Source of the DNA: Syntrophobotulus glycolicus DSM 8271
GTDB taxonomy: Bacteria; Bacillota; Desulfitobacteriia; Desulfitobacteriales; Syntrophobotulaceae
Assembly (NCBI RefSeq): GCF_000190635.1
Contig: NC_015172.1
Location: 1,922,001-1,986,000 of the forward strand
Length of the DNA stretch: 64,000 nt
Direction of reading: 5' to 3'
Shown: piece after piece, positions 50,167 to 59,812 of the stretch
Position numbering within the stretch: position 1 is the first letter of the stretch
Layout of the letters: each line of letters begins with the position of its first letter
Made by a program: the position numbers and the translations under genes
Notes under the pieces: model-generated
The model's input: only the letters and a program-made list of their open reading frames with translations
Database searches by the model: none
What the model was told of the DNA's origin: nothing

Positions 50167-51930
50167 ATGGAACAGATAAAAAACAAGCTCGGACTTCTTC
50201 CTGCCAAACCTGGTGTTTACCTCATGAAGAACAACAAAAACAGAATCATTTATGTAGGGAAAGCCAAGATTTTAAAAAACAGAGTAAAATCGTATTTTCA
50301 CGGTTCCCATGACCAAAAAACCCAACAGCTTGTCAGCCAAATCGCTGATTTTGAATATATTGTCACTTCTTCCGAATTGGAAGCGTTAGTCCTGGAATGC
50401 AACCTGATCAAAAAATATTATCCCCGCTATAACATCATGTTAAAAGATGATAAGACCTATCCTTATCTCCTTTTAACTTCTGAGAAACATCCCCGCATTC
50501 TTGTGACAAGGAATGTCAACCGTAAAATGGGCAAGTACTTCGGCCCCTATCCCAATGCTACGGCAGCGAAAGAAACTGCCCGTCTTTTGAACAGAGTATT
50601 CCCCTTACGCAAATGTACCCATATCCCCCATGAACCTTGTCTCTATTTTCATATCGGCCAATGCCTGGGTCCTTGTATAAATCAGCTCAATCCCGAACAA
50701 TATCAGGATGTTCTGGATAAGATTACCTCTTTTCTCAAAGGGAACCAGAAAGATATCATTCGCTGGCTGGAAGAAAAAATGAATTCAGCCTCAGCAAACC
50801 TGCAATTTGAGAACGCCAAGGAATACCGGGATCTGATTCAGGCCATCCAAACCATTAGTGAAAAACAAAATATCACCTTAAATGATTTTCGAAACAGAGA
50901 CTTTGTTTCCTATCGTTTTTCTGATGAACTGCTCTGTATTCAAATTTTCTATTTTCGGCAAGGTAAGCTTGTCGCCAGAGATAACTTCCTGTTCCCCTAT
51001 TATGAAGAACCGGAGGAGGCCTTCGTTTCTTTTCTCCTGCAGTATTATGACAATAAGAATAAAATACCTGATGAAATCTGTCTTCCGGAAAACAAATCTC
51101 CTCTTCTCAACCATTTGCTTCCGGTCACTGTCCCTAAAAGAGGAAAGACTCTGGAAATCATCAAACTGGCCACGAATAACGCTGAAACGGTCCTTCAGGA
51201 AAGAACCTCTTTAGAAAAAATAAAAACTGAAAAGACATTGCTTGCCTTACAAGGTCTGGGAGAGCTGCTGGATATTGATCCCCCTCAAATCATCGAAGCT
51301 TTTGATATTTCTTCCATATCCGGGACAAATATCGTTGGGGGCATGGTACGGTTTGTTCAAGGTAAACCCTGTCGTTCCCATTACCGTAAGTTTAATATTG
51401 ACTCCTCTTCTGTCAATGATGATACATCGAGTATGAAACAGGTGGTATTCAGAAGATATGACAGGCTTTTAAGCGAAAATCACCAGATCCCGGACCTCAT
51501 TCTTCTTGACGGAGGAAAAGGACAAATCACGGCGGCCCTGAACAGTCTTGATGTTCTTGGTTTATCCATTCCGCTTGCCGGTATGGTCAAAAACGAGGAG
51601 CATACAACCAGAACCCTCATCAATGCTGATGGCGCGGAAATTGATCTGGCCAAATATCCGGATGCCTTTCGTCTGATCCAGCAAATCCAGGAAGAGGTCC
51701 ACCGTTTTGCCATAACCTTTCACCGGCAAAAAAGAATTAAAGATCTTACCAGTTCTGAGCTGGATTTGATTCCTGGCGTAGGACCGAAACGCAAACGGGA
51801 TCTTCTGTTAAATTTAGGGTCACTGGCAAACATAAAACAATCTTCAGTCGAGGACTTCAGGAAAATCGGCTTGCCGGAGAATATCGCTCTTGCCATATAC
51901 AGCTATTTTCATGGTGAAACTGGATCATAA
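50167..51930 (+). CDS. uvrC: Excinuclease ABC subunit C
   Basis: 587 residues from ATG 50167 (TTTGAGG upstream; a TTG 12 bases earlier overlaps the SD). GIY-YIG domain LPAKPGVYLMKNNKNRIIYVGKAK, a cysteine pair region around CTHIPHEPCLYFHIGQCLGPC, UvrB-binding UVR helix (LQFENAKEYRDLI), RNase H-like endonuclease (IIEAFDISSISGTNIVGGMV, DLILLDGGKGQI) and a C-terminal HhH (LDLIPGVGPKRKRDLL). Makes the dual incisions of nucleotide excision repair. Confidence 0.97.
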   Translation: MEQIKNKLGLLPAKPGVYLMKNNKNRIIYVGKAKILKNRVKSYFHGSHDQKTQQLVSQIADFEYIVTSSELEALVLECNLIKKYYPRYNIMLKDDKTYPYLLLTSEKHPRILVTRNVNRKMGKYFGPYPNATAAKETARLLNRVFPLRKCTHIPHEPCLYFHIGQCLGPCINQLNPEQYQDVLDKITSFLKGNQKDIIRWLEEKMNSASANLQFENAKEYRDLIQAIQTISEKQNITLNDFRNRDFVSYRFSDELLCIQIFYFRQGKLVARDNFLFPYYEEPEEAFVSFLLQYYDNKNKIPDEICLPENKSPLLNHLLPVTVPKRGKTLEIIKLATNNAETVLQERTSLEKIKTEKTLLALQGLGELLDIDPPQIIEAFDISSISGTNIVGGMVRFVQGKPCRSHYRKFNIDSSSVNDDTSSMKQVVFRRYDRLLSENHQIPDLILLDGGKGQITAALNSLDVLGLSIPLAGMVKNEEHTTRTLINADGAEIDLAKYPDAFRLIQQIQEEVHRFAITFHRQKRIKDLTSSELDLIPGVGPKRKRDLLLNLGSLANIKQSSVEDFRKIGLPENIALAIYSYFHGETGS

Positions 51931-51961
51931 GAGTTTTCAAATTCAGTTTTTTGTCAAAACT

Positions 51962-51970
51962 TGATATAAT
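51962..51970 (+). promoter_or_regulatory. Extended -10 promoter for the M23 peptidase-bactofilin operon
   Basis: TGATATAAT: TG-n-TATAAT, followed about 35 bases later by the TTG start. A -35 is weak (TTCAGT 17 bases upstream), as often with extended -10 promoters. It lies 32 bases after the uvrC stop. Confidence 0.6.
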
Positions 51971-52003
51971 ATACAAGGATTTAATCTATTCAGGAGTGAT
52001 TTT

Positions 52004-52918
52004 TTGAAAAACAAGTATTCAATTATCATTGTTCCACCCGACCACAACAAGCCCACTCGTCAGATCCAGTTTACTTTGCAGGGAAAGAAGAAAGTCGTTT
52101 CCGGTCTGATTGCGGCAGGACTCCTGCTTTGCGGTTTAATTGGTCATGATCTTTATCAGTCTGGTTACATCCATAAATATCAGGATAAGTATGCCTATGT
52201 TCAACAACTGGAAGCTGAACTTGAACGAAAAGATACGGAAATAGCCAGCCTGAATCAGCAGACTGAAATGATCAATCACAACCTTGAGATCATATCTTCC
52301 TTAGAAAATAAAATAGCCGCTGTTCTTAAATTCAGCGGTCAAGGCGATCTGCCCTCAACAGACAAAGGGTCTGCCGCTCTACAGTCCTTCAGCACAGCGG
52401 AAACCCTTTCTGATGCCGCTCAAATGTTGGATTCTAAAAAAAATATTTTACAGGAATACTATAATTCCACGTTAACCAATGGGGACAAGGTTGACCATAC
52501 CCCCAGCCTGCTGCCGGTAGAAGGTGAGATTACCTCCCCTTTCGGCTACCGGAACAATCCCTTTGGCGGGCAGTCTATTGAATTCCACAACGGAATAGAT
52601 ATCGCCTGTAACTATGGCACTCCTGTTCTGGCAACAGCTGACGGAATAGTAACCTATACCGGCTGGGATGTCACATATGGCCGAAAGGTAGACATCAGCC
52701 ACGGGTTTGGGATCGTAACCTTTTATGGCCATAATTCCAAGCTGGCGGTGAATATAGGGGATCAGATCAAAAAAGGTCAGATTATTGCTTACAGCGGAAA
52801 CAGCGGCCGCAGTACAGGCTGCCACCTGCATTACGGTGCCTATCTGAACGGTAAGAGTGTAGATCCGCTTATTTTTACCGATTTAAATATTGATTCAAAT
52901 GATAATAAGGAGCAGTAA
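52004..52918 (+). CDS. M23 family peptidase (LytM domain), membrane-anchored
   Basis: 304 residues; TTG start with CAGGAG SD. A membrane helix near residues 32-47 (VSGLIAAGLLLCGLIG), then a coiled coil (VQQLEAELERKDTEIASLNQQTE) and a LytM domain with EFHNGIDIACNYGTPVLA (His and Asp ligands) and GCHLHYGAYLNG (HxH). It should cut peptide crosslinks of peptidoglycan outside the membrane. The bactofilin gene follows after 2 bases, an association known from shape-determining systems such as Helicobacter. Confidence 0.9.
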   Translation: MKNKYSIIIVPPDHNKPTRQIQFTLQGKKKVVSGLIAAGLLLCGLIGHDLYQSGYIHKYQDKYAYVQQLEAELERKDTEIASLNQQTEMINHNLEIISSLENKIAAVLKFSGQGDLPSTDKGSAALQSFSTAETLSDAAQMLDSKKNILQEYYNSTLTNGDKVDHTPSLLPVEGEITSPFGYRNNPFGGQSIEFHNGIDIACNYGTPVLATADGIVTYTGWDVTYGRKVDISHGFGIVTFYGHNSKLAVNIGDQIKKGQIIAYSGNSGRSTGCHLHYGAYLNGKSVDPLIFTDLNIDSNDNKEQ

Positions 52919-52920
52919 AT

Positions 52921-53373
52921 ATGTTTGGTTTAAAAGATTCTTCCGGACCCAAAAATGAAACAAAGCATTCGCTGAAAAACTCCAGCTTAAACATTACCGT
53001 ATTGGCCGAAGAATGTGAACTTAAGGGCAGCATAACCTGTAAAGGAAGTGTACGAATAGACGGTAAGGTGGAGGGAGGTCTCAGCATTGCCGGGGATCTG
53101 ATTATTGGCCCCACCGCAAATCTCCAAGCCGATATCGAAGCACGTAATGTCAGTATTGCCGGGGAGGTTCAGGGAAATATCAAAGTCTCGGAGCTTTTGG
53201 AATTAAGCTCGACAGCCCGGATTCACGGGGATGTTACAGCAAAAAGCTTAAAGATTGAAGAAGGGGCCCGTTTCAATGGACGCAGCACGATCATAGAAGG
53301 CACGGGAACATCAGAAGATAGCCGGATAAAGAATACCCCTGAAAAAACAGCTAAAGGGACGCCGCGAAATTAA
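52921..53373 (+). CDS. Bactofilin family protein
   Basis: 150 residues. Central repetitive beta-helix: CELKGSITCKGSVRIDGKVEGGL, IIGPTANLQADIEARNVSIAGEVQGNIKV and RIHGDVTAKSLKIEEGARFNG, with short polar ends. Bactofilins polymerise without nucleotide and localise wall enzymes. Two bases after the M23 gene, so both should act together. The 3' end of the coding sequence forms the left arm of the terminator. Confidence 0.92.
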   Translation: MFGLKDSSGPKNETKHSLKNSSLNITVLAEECELKGSITCKGSVRIDGKVEGGLSIAGDLIIGPTANLQADIEARNVSIAGEVQGNIKVSELLELSSTARIHGDVTAKSLKIEEGARFNGRSTIIEGTGTSEDSRIKNTPEKTAKGTPRN

Positions 53374-53400
53374 AGTTTCGTTGCGTCCCTTTCCTTTTTC
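53353..53400 (+). terminator. Rho-independent terminator overlapping the bactofilin stop
   Basis: Arms AAAGGGACGC (53353-53362) and GCGTCCCTTT (53383-53392), with an inner CGAAA/TTTCG pair, then TCCTTTTTC. The left arm is inside the coding sequence. Confidence 0.85.
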
Positions 53401-53440
53401 ATTTCATCCGCCGATGTCTTATTGTTTATTCCGACCAGCG

Positions 53441-54691
53441 TTATTCCTGCCAGTCCGCCAGATATTTTTCCTGTTCCTCGGTTAAGCTGTCGATTTGCAG
53501 TCCCAGTGAAGTCAGACGCATCAGGGAAACCTCGTCATCAATCACATCCGGGACTTTATAAAGATGCTTTTTTAAGTCCTTGTTTTTTGTCAGGTATTCC
53601 ACCATTAGAGCCTGCAAGCCAAATGACATATCCATGACTTCAGCGGGATGCCCGTCACCGGCGGCAAGATTAACAAGCCTGCCTTCGGCCATCAGATAGA
53701 CTTTCACACCGTTTTCCAGTGTGAATTCTTCAATATTGGACCGTACGGTCCTTCTGCTTACCGCCAGTTCTGCCAGATCCTGTTTGTTGATCTCCACATC
53801 GAAATGCCCGGCATTGGCTAATATTGCTCCATTTTTCATTAATGGAAAATGGTTTTTGTTGATCACATTGATATTCCCTGTGACAGTAATAAAATAATCT
53901 GCTTCGGGAGCCGCGGCCCTAAGCGTACGTACTTCAAATCCATCCATCCAGGCTTCATTGGCCTTAACCGGGTCAACTTCGCAAATGATCAGTTTGGCGC
54001 CAAGACCTCTGGCCCTGAGGGCAACCCCCCGGCCGCACCAGCCATAACCGACAACACATACTGTTTTTCCGGCAACGACCAGATTTGTTGACCGCATAAT
54101 CCCGTCCCAGACGGATTGGCCGGTCCCATACCTGTTATCAAAGAGGAATTTACTTCTGGCATCATTGACGGCGATCATGGGGAAGGGTAAAAGTCCCTCC
54201 TTATCCATGGCTCTCAGTCTTTTGACGCCGGTAGTCGTTTCTTCCGCGCCGCCTTTAACTTTGGAAATGAGCTCTCTTCGGTCTCTGATGATGGTTGAAA
54301 CCAGATCCCCCCCATCATCAATGATATAATCAGGTTCAAAGTCCAAGGCCTCGTGAAGATGAGCGGTATATTCCTCTTCTGTCGCCCCATACCAGGCATG
54401 GGCCCGTACTCCCTGGTCAACTAACGCGGCTACAATATCATCCTGGGTGGATAGTGGATTGCTGGCCACTACCGCCACCTCTGCCCCTCCGGCTTTGACT
54501 GTTAAGGCCAGGTAAGCGGTCTTGGCTTCTAAATGGAGGCATAACAAGATCCGCAGGCCTTTAAAAGGCTGCTCTTTACTGAATCTTTCGTGAATGCAAT
54601 TCAGTACAGGCATATTCGGTTTGACCCAGTCTATTTTCAGCTTACCGCTGGGAGCAAGAGCGATATCTTTTAATGAAGAACAATTTTTCAT
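53441..54691 (-). CDS. ahcY: Adenosylhomocysteinase family protein
   Basis: 416 residues. Substrate domain LHLEAKTAYLALTVKAGGAEV, central DARSKFLFDNRYGTGQSVWDGI, and the NAD fold VVGYGWCGRGVALRARGLG. Tight NAD binding to hydrolyse S-adenosylhomocysteine to adenosine and homocysteine is the family role; the subgroup that acts on S-inosylhomocysteine cannot be excluded. Upstream gap of 88 bases shows no riboswitch I recognise. Confidence 0.93.
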   Translation of the reverse strand: MKNCSSLKDIALAPSGKLKIDWVKPNMPVLNCIHERFSKEQPFKGLRILLCLHLEAKTAYLALTVKAGGAEVAVVASNPLSTQDDIVAALVDQGVRAHAWYGATEEEYTAHLHEALDFEPDYIIDDGGDLVSTIIRDRRELISKVKGGAEETTTGVKRLRAMDKEGLLPFPMIAVNDARSKFLFDNRYGTGQSVWDGIMRSTNLVVAGKTVCVVGYGWCGRGVALRARGLGAKLIICEVDPVKANEAWMDGFEVRTLRAAAPEADYFITVTGNINVINKNHFPLMKNGAILANAGHFDVEINKQDLAELAVSRRTVRSNIEEFTLENGVKVYLMAEGRLVNLAAGDGHPAEVMDMSFGLQALMVEYLTKNKDLKKHLYKVPDVIDDEVSLMRLTSLGLQIDSLTEEQEKYLADWQE

Positions 54692-54779
54692 ATGGCACCA
54701 CCTTCATCAATTTCTCCGGCTCTGAAACCAATCCCTGAAATTGTCTTATTCTTTCAGGGCTCTGCTCTCTTTCCTTTTT

Positions 54780-55622
54780 TCAGGACTCTATAGCTTCCCG
54801 GCTTTTCTGGACAACTTTATCTGCAATTGCCGCGAATCGATCAGATTGATAATCTTCAATTCTGCCGGCATCGGACAATTCTGTCAGAACAGGTTCAATC
54901 GGAAGTTCCCCCAGGAAAGGAATTTCATTGAATTCAGCCTCTTCTTTTCCCCTGGCTTTTCCGAATAACTCAATTCTTTTCCCGCAATCCGGACATTCTA
55001 CAAAAGCAAAGTTTTCCACCATCCCGTAAAAATTCACATCATACATTTGCGCCATTTTGATCGCTTTACGGACGACCATATTCGCTAACTGCTGAGGCGT
55101 TGTGACGATCACCACGCCATCAACGGGAATTGACTGAAATACGGAGATCGGCACATCTCCTGTTCCCGGCGGAAGGTCGATCAGCAAATAGTCCAACTCG
55201 CCCCAAATCACATCGGTCCAGAATTGCTTTACAAGCTGGGAAATAATCGGCCCCCTCCAGACAACCGGATCATCTTCCTTGGCAATCATGAGATTCAGGG
55301 AAATAACCTTGATCCCCGTTGATGTTTCTACTGGAATGATCCCGGTTTCATTGGCATCCGCCATGTTTTTCAAACCAAAAACCTTGGGTATGCTTGGCCC
55401 TGTGATATCGGCGTCAAGTATTCCCACTTTATATCCTTTACGCTGTAAGCTCACGGCCAGCATTCCGGTTACTGAAGACTTCCCTACTCCTCCCTTACCA
55501 CTCATAATCGCAATAACTTTTTTAACGTTACTGGCTTTCTGAGCTTCGGTCATTTCCGGAACAGTAGGGCAACTGCCTGAGCAATCGCTTGCCGAAGAAC
55601 AGCCACTACAGGGACTCCCCAT
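54780..55622 (-). CDS. Mrp/NBP35 family iron-sulfur carrier ATPase
   Basis: 280 residues from ATG 55622 (GGAGGTAACG upstream). N-terminal cysteines CSGCSSASDCSGSC form a Nbp35-like cluster. Deviant Walker A SGKGGVGKSSVTGMLA near residue 48, LLIDLPPGTGDVPISV, and C-terminal CPDCGKRIELFG, whose CxxC bridges the dimer. It hands Fe-S clusters to target proteins, of which the Flx-Hdr complex would need many (inference). Confidence 0.93.
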   Translation of the reverse strand: MGSPCSGCSSASDCSGSCPTVPEMTEAQKASNVKKVIAIMSGKGGVGKSSVTGMLAVSLQRKGYKVGILDADITGPSIPKVFGLKNMADANETGIIPVETSTGIKVISLNLMIAKEDDPVVWRGPIISQLVKQFWTDVIWGELDYLLIDLPPGTGDVPISVFQSIPVDGVVIVTTPQQLANMVVRKAIKMAQMYDVNFYGMVENFAFVECPDCGKRIELFGKARGKEEAEFNEIPFLGELPIEPVLTELSDAGRIEDYQSDRFAAIADKVVQKSREAIES

Positions 55623-55732
55623 TTTCGTTACCTCCGTTGTATTTTCTTTTTTCCCAAATACCAGGTAAGAATAATTTCTGGCAAATAATATAGTATCAGG
55701 GATCAATCAATTCCGCAAACTCAAAATACCCG

Positions 55733-57535
55733 TTAATGATTTTCCAGCAAACTTTCCAATTCATTGACCATTGAGGCAAACACCTGCAAGCCTTGTTTGA
55801 CCGGCTCGGGCTTTTCCATATCTACCCCGGCTTTACGCAGCAATTCAATCGGGTAATCCGATCCGCCGCTCCCCAGAAAATCGAGGTACCTCCTGACTGC
55901 AGGCTCTCCTTCGTTTAAAATCTGCTGGGCCAAAGCAGTGGCTGCCGAGAAACCTGTGGCATATTTATAGACATAAAAAGCATTATAAAAATGCGGGATT
56001 CTGGACCATTCCATAGCGATTTGCTCGTCGGAGACCACATCCGGTCCATAATATTTTTTATTCAGTTCAAAATACATACCAGAAAGATACTCTGCCGTAA
56101 GAGCTTCGTTTTTCTCAACCGCGGCATGAATATCTCTTTCAAATTCCGCAAACATGGTCTGTCTGAAAACCGTACCGCGGAACTGTTCTAAATAATGGTT
56201 GATCAGATATGCTTTCATCTTATTGTCGTTCGTGTGCTCGATGAGGTATTTTATTAATAAAGATTCATTCAGGGTAGAGGCAACCTCAGCGACAAAAATC
56301 TTATATCCGGCATACAAATGGCTTTGCTTTTGGTTGGAAAAATAGCTGTGTAACGCGTGGCCCATTTCATGGGTAAGGGTAAATACAGAGTCCAAGGTCT
56401 CTTGATAATTGAGCAGGACGTAAGGATGGGAACTGTATGTTCCCCAGGAATACGCTCCGCTGGTTTTGCCCAGATTCTCATAAGTATCTATCCATCCGGA
56501 GGAATATGCCGAATCCAGGACTTTCAGGTACCCTTCTCCCAGAGGCTGCAGACTTTTATTCACCATATCTCTGGCTTCTGCAAAGTCAATCTTGGTCTCA
56601 ATCTCCGCCACCATCGGAACATAAATGTCATACATGTGAAGCTCAGACAATTGAAGAACTTTCTTCCGTAATTTTGTATAACGGTACATTTCCGGTAAAA
56701 AATCATGTACAGAGCTGATCAGGGAATCATAAACGGAAAGTGGAACCTTATCATCATCTAAGGCGGCCTGGCGCGCCGAATCATAATGTCTGATCCGGGC
56801 AAAGAAACAATCCGCTTTGACACTGGCATTGAGCATAGCCGCCCAGGAGTTGATTTGCCGGCCATATGCCGAATAAAGTGTATTGAAAGCATCCTGCCGT
56901 ACAGCCCGGTCCTTACTCTCCATATATTTTACAAAATTTCCTTTGGTCAGTTCCTGTTCCCTGCCCTCTTCATCCTTAATCCTGCCCAGTTTTAAATCCG
57001 CATCATTAGCCATGGAAAAAATTGTGCTGGGCGCATCTGCCATTTCACTGGCTTCAGCCAAAAGCTTTTCCTCGGCCAAAGAGAGAACATGTTCTTTACG
57101 GCGCAAAATATGATCAAAATAGTGATCGTAAAGCTCCAGCCTGGAATCTTGGCGCAGTTCCGCAAATCTGTCGTCCGGGATGCTCATCAGTTCGGGAATA
57201 AAGAAAGACAAAGCACTTCCCGCTTGAACCGAAAGGGTAGCGGCCCGGTCCGTCATTGCCTGGTAAATGGATACCCTATTATCCTCATCCCGGCGCATTT
57301 TGGCATAGGTATAGATATTTTCCACACCAAGGCTTAACTCATCGGTCCATTGCAGGCACTCCACAAGAAGGTCCGCACTTTCGGCAATTTTACCGGCATA
57401 CTTTTCAGCCTGAGCGATTTTCTTCTCCGTCTCTTTGTATGTCGTTTCCCAATCGTCATCACTTGGGAAAATATCCTCCAGCTTCCATTTGTCTCCCTGA
57501 GCAATCTCATCTCTGGTTTTGAGTACCTCAGTCAA
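55733..57535 (-). CDS. pepF: Oligoendopeptidase F (M3 family)
   Basis: 600 residues from TTG 57535 (GGGAGGG upstream). Zinc motif HEMGHALHSYFSNQ near residue 383, with the third ligand Glu in VAEVASTLNESLL. N-terminal M3 helical domain (KWKLEDIFPSDDDWE) and C-terminal FYNAFYVYKYATGFSAATALA typical of PepF. Cytosolic degradation of 7-17-residue peptides. Confidence 0.95.
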   Translation of the reverse strand: MTEVLKTRDEIAQGDKWKLEDIFPSDDDWETTYKETEKKIAQAEKYAGKIAESADLLVECLQWTDELSLGVENIYTYAKMRRDEDNRVSIYQAMTDRAATLSVQAGSALSFFIPELMSIPDDRFAELRQDSRLELYDHYFDHILRRKEHVLSLAEEKLLAEASEMADAPSTIFSMANDADLKLGRIKDEEGREQELTKGNFVKYMESKDRAVRQDAFNTLYSAYGRQINSWAAMLNASVKADCFFARIRHYDSARQAALDDDKVPLSVYDSLISSVHDFLPEMYRYTKLRKKVLQLSELHMYDIYVPMVAEIETKIDFAEARDMVNKSLQPLGEGYLKVLDSAYSSGWIDTYENLGKTSGAYSWGTYSSHPYVLLNYQETLDSVFTLTHEMGHALHSYFSNQKQSHLYAGYKIFVAEVASTLNESLLIKYLIEHTNDNKMKAYLINHYLEQFRGTVFRQTMFAEFERDIHAAVEKNEALTAEYLSGMYFELNKKYYGPDVVSDEQIAMEWSRIPHFYNAFYVYKYATGFSAATALAQQILNEGEPAVRRYLDFLGSGGSDYPIELLRKAGVDMEKPEPVKQGLQVFASMVNELESLLENH

Positions 57536-57592
57536 ATTAATCCCTCCCGGATTTTCTGTTTCCTTTATTATACACACGACCAACTTAAATTT

Positions 57593-58069
57593 CTAATCGG
57601 ACCATTGGGAATAAGGGCTTGCCCCCAGATTTTGATTTGAATACTTTTTCTCAAAAGTAATTTCCTGATTTGCATCTACCCAGGACGGGAAGCTCAATGG
57701 ATAATCCATAGATGGTAATTCCACATCCACGGTGATCAATCCTTCATTTTCCCCACCGTAAACATCAATTTCCCAAATCAGTCCTTTAAATTCAAGACAA
57801 TATCTGGTTTTCACAACAGGCGCAACGATGGCCAACATCATTAGTTTGGCTTTTTCTTCTTCCGTTATACCGTTTTTTTCTGTTTCTAATTCAAAGCGGC
57901 TGCCATTATGATAATATTCCTTAACTGTAAGATAGACGTTTTCTCCAATAATTCTAAAACGGACCGAAGGATCAAGACTGAAATATCCCTGATAAATTGT
58001 TGTTCCTCCGCGCAAAGGGGGCAACCGGTCTTTATGGACCAAAAACTTTCTTTCAATTTCCAGACCCAT
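57593..58069 (-). CDS. CYTH domain protein
   Basis: 158 residues from ATG 58069 (AAAGGAGAGG SD). N-terminal EIERKFLVHKDRLPPL is the CYTH signature ExExK. The tunnel strands VRFRIIGENVYLTVK, ETRK-like TRYCLEFKGLIWEIDVYGG and VDVELPS carry the basic and acidic residues that bind triphosphate and metal. Possible functions: inorganic triphosphatase, thiamine triphosphatase or adenylate cyclase; the first is most common for this short form. Confidence 0.9.
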   Translation of the reverse strand: MGLEIERKFLVHKDRLPPLRGGTTIYQGYFSLDPSVRFRIIGENVYLTVKEYYHNGSRFELETEKNGITEEEKAKLMMLAIVAPVVKTRYCLEFKGLIWEIDVYGGENEGLITVDVELPSMDYPLSFPSWVDANQEITFEKKYSNQNLGASPYSQWSD

Positions 58070-58143
58070 GATCCCTCTCCTTTCTCTGATGGAATGATCG
58101 ATTAGCCTGATTTTATTATATCTAAAAGCAGGTGGCAAAAGCA

Positions 58144-58182
58144 AAGCAGGCAGCGTACGTTCCACTGCCTGCTTCGTCCACC
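58144..58182 (-). terminator. Rho-independent terminator after thrC
   Basis: Perfect 10-base arms AAGCAGGCAG/CTGCCTGCTT with a loop of 11; minus-strand T-rich tail TGCTTTTG. About 100 bases past the thrC stop and upstream of the CYTH gene. Confidence 0.78.
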
Positions 58183-58275
58183 TTGTCCACCTTTTCTCCC
58201 AGGAAGGTTCCCCATCCTTCCAAAAGATATTTTACTTGATCAAAAAGTCAAATGCAAGTAACCTTTCTAAAAGAT

Positions 58276-59763
58276 TTATAAAAATTTCTTTTTCAACAGA
58301 TCATTTGTAATCAAGCCGTTGATTTCTTCCGGTGAGCACAATATCTTTTCCCTGATTGCTTTTTCAAACAAATTCTCCAAACAATCCGGTATTTCCCATC
58401 CGGTCGTATCCTTCAACCGCTCAACCGCCTCCCCGGCTTTCCCGCTAAAACTTTTTTCCGTCAGGGCTTCCAAAACGCTTTGCGCAAATTTAAAAGGACT
58501 GGCCGTGGAAACAATCACAGTAAAAGCGGGATCTCCGGTCTTTTCTCGATAGTCCTGGTACACTTTCATCGCCACTGCGGTATGGGAATCAAGCAAATAA
58601 GAAGAATCTGCATAAACCTTTTTTATCGTACTTTTTACAGCCTGCTGGTCGCACCATCCGGCCCACATCCCGTCTCTGCAGGCGGTCAAAACCTCCCTGT
58701 CCACCTCGAACCTGCCGGATGAAGCTAACTGTTCATACCATTGCCTGACCTTTTTCCCGTTTCTTCCGGATGCCTCGTAGAGGTATCTTTCAAAATTACT
58801 TGATATTAAGATATCCATAGAGGGTGAACTGGTCAAATAGAATGGCCTGTTGCTGTCGTAAATCCCTGTTTGGAAAAAATCAGCCAAAACTTTATTGTCA
58901 TTGGAAGCGCAAATCAGATTGGCGATTGGCAGCCCCATTTCCCGGGCATAATAAGCTGCCAGGATATTGCCGAAGTTCCCGGTAGGCACAACAATATTGA
59001 GTTTTTCGTTTTCTTTGATTTTGCCTTGTTTGAACGCCTGAATATAAGCCCAAAAATAGTAAACAATTTGCGGCAGCAATCTTCCCCAGTTTATGGAATT
59101 GGCCGAAGAGAAAACCATTTTATGCTCCAATAACTCATTTCTCAGCTGTTCTGAGGAAAAAATATCTTTAACGGCATTCTGGCACTGGTCAAAGTTCCCT
59201 TTAACAGCCACTACTGTTGTATTTTGCGCCTTTGTGGTCAGCATTTGTCTTTCCTGGACCGGACTGACACCGCCTTCCGGGTAGAAAACAATGATCCTTG
59301 TCCCCGGGACGTCTTTGAAGCCTTCCAGGGCCGCCTTGCCCGTATCTCCCGAAGTAGCCGTCAGAATAATTACTTCTTGTTCTGTGCCAAGTGTTTTGAT
59401 ACTGGAAGACAACAGATAAGGTAAAACCTGAAGGGCCATGTCTTTAAAGGCTGCTGTCGGGCCATGCCAAAGCTCGAGGACGGAACAATCCGCCAATCCG
59501 ACAAGCGGGACGGGATTAGCAGATGAAAACCTGCCGTCTTCATATACCTTTACTGCTTTTTCGATATCTGCTGAGGGAATATCCGTTAAAAACAGATTCA
59601 TCAAGGCTGCTGCCAATTGAGAGTATGTGCTGTTCTGATAATCCTGCCATCTGGCCTTGGGCAGAGCTGTCGGGACAAAAAGCCCTCCCTGTGGCACCAT
59701 GCCCAAGGCAATCACTTCAGCGGCACTTTTAGTTGAAAAATTTCCCCGCGTACTTTCGTACAA
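58276..59763 (-). CDS. thrC: Threonine synthase
   Basis: 495 residues; TTG start with GGAGGAG. PLP lysine in GPTAAFKDMALQVL; ATSGDTGKAAL; the phosphate-binding VPTGNFGNILAAYYA. Long-form class (E. coli/yeast type), with N-terminal YESTRGN. Converts O-phosphohomoserine to threonine. Single gene between a good promoter and a terminator; hom and thrB are not in the window. Confidence 0.96.
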   Translation of the reverse strand: MYESTRGNFSTKSAAEVIALGMVPQGGLFVPTALPKARWQDYQNSTYSQLAAALMNLFLTDIPSADIEKAVKVYEDGRFSSANPVPLVGLADCSVLELWHGPTAAFKDMALQVLPYLLSSSIKTLGTEQEVIILTATSGDTGKAALEGFKDVPGTRIIVFYPEGGVSPVQERQMLTTKAQNTTVVAVKGNFDQCQNAVKDIFSSEQLRNELLEHKMVFSSANSINWGRLLPQIVYYFWAYIQAFKQGKIKENEKLNIVVPTGNFGNILAAYYAREMGLPIANLICASNDNKVLADFFQTGIYDSNRPFYLTSSPSMDILISSNFERYLYEASGRNGKKVRQWYEQLASSGRFEVDREVLTACRDGMWAGWCDQQAVKSTIKKVYADSSYLLDSHTAVAMKVYQDYREKTGDPAFTVIVSTASPFKFAQSVLEALTEKSFSGKAGEAVERLKDTTGWEIPDCLENLFEKAIREKILCSPEEINGLITNDLLKKKFL

Positions 59764-59777
59764 ATGATCTCCTCCTA

Positions 59778-59805
59778 TTTATGAAGCAACATTTATGGAG
59801 CAACA
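59778..59805. repeat. Two tandem 14-base repeats in the thrC leader
   Basis: TTTATGAAGCAACA (59778-59791) and TTTATGGAGCAACA (59792-59805) are adjacent and differ at one base. They lie just before the thrC SD and 8 bases downstream of its -10 box, so they are in the 5' untranslated RNA. Confidence 0.7.
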
Positions 59806-59812
59806 TAAACTA

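Noticed and set aside
54692-54779. SAM/SAH riboswitch or terminator near ahcY and mrp
   Set aside because: A CCCTGAAA/TTTCAGGG hairpin exists at about 54732-54760, but it has no T-tract on the minus strand and no riboswitch core.
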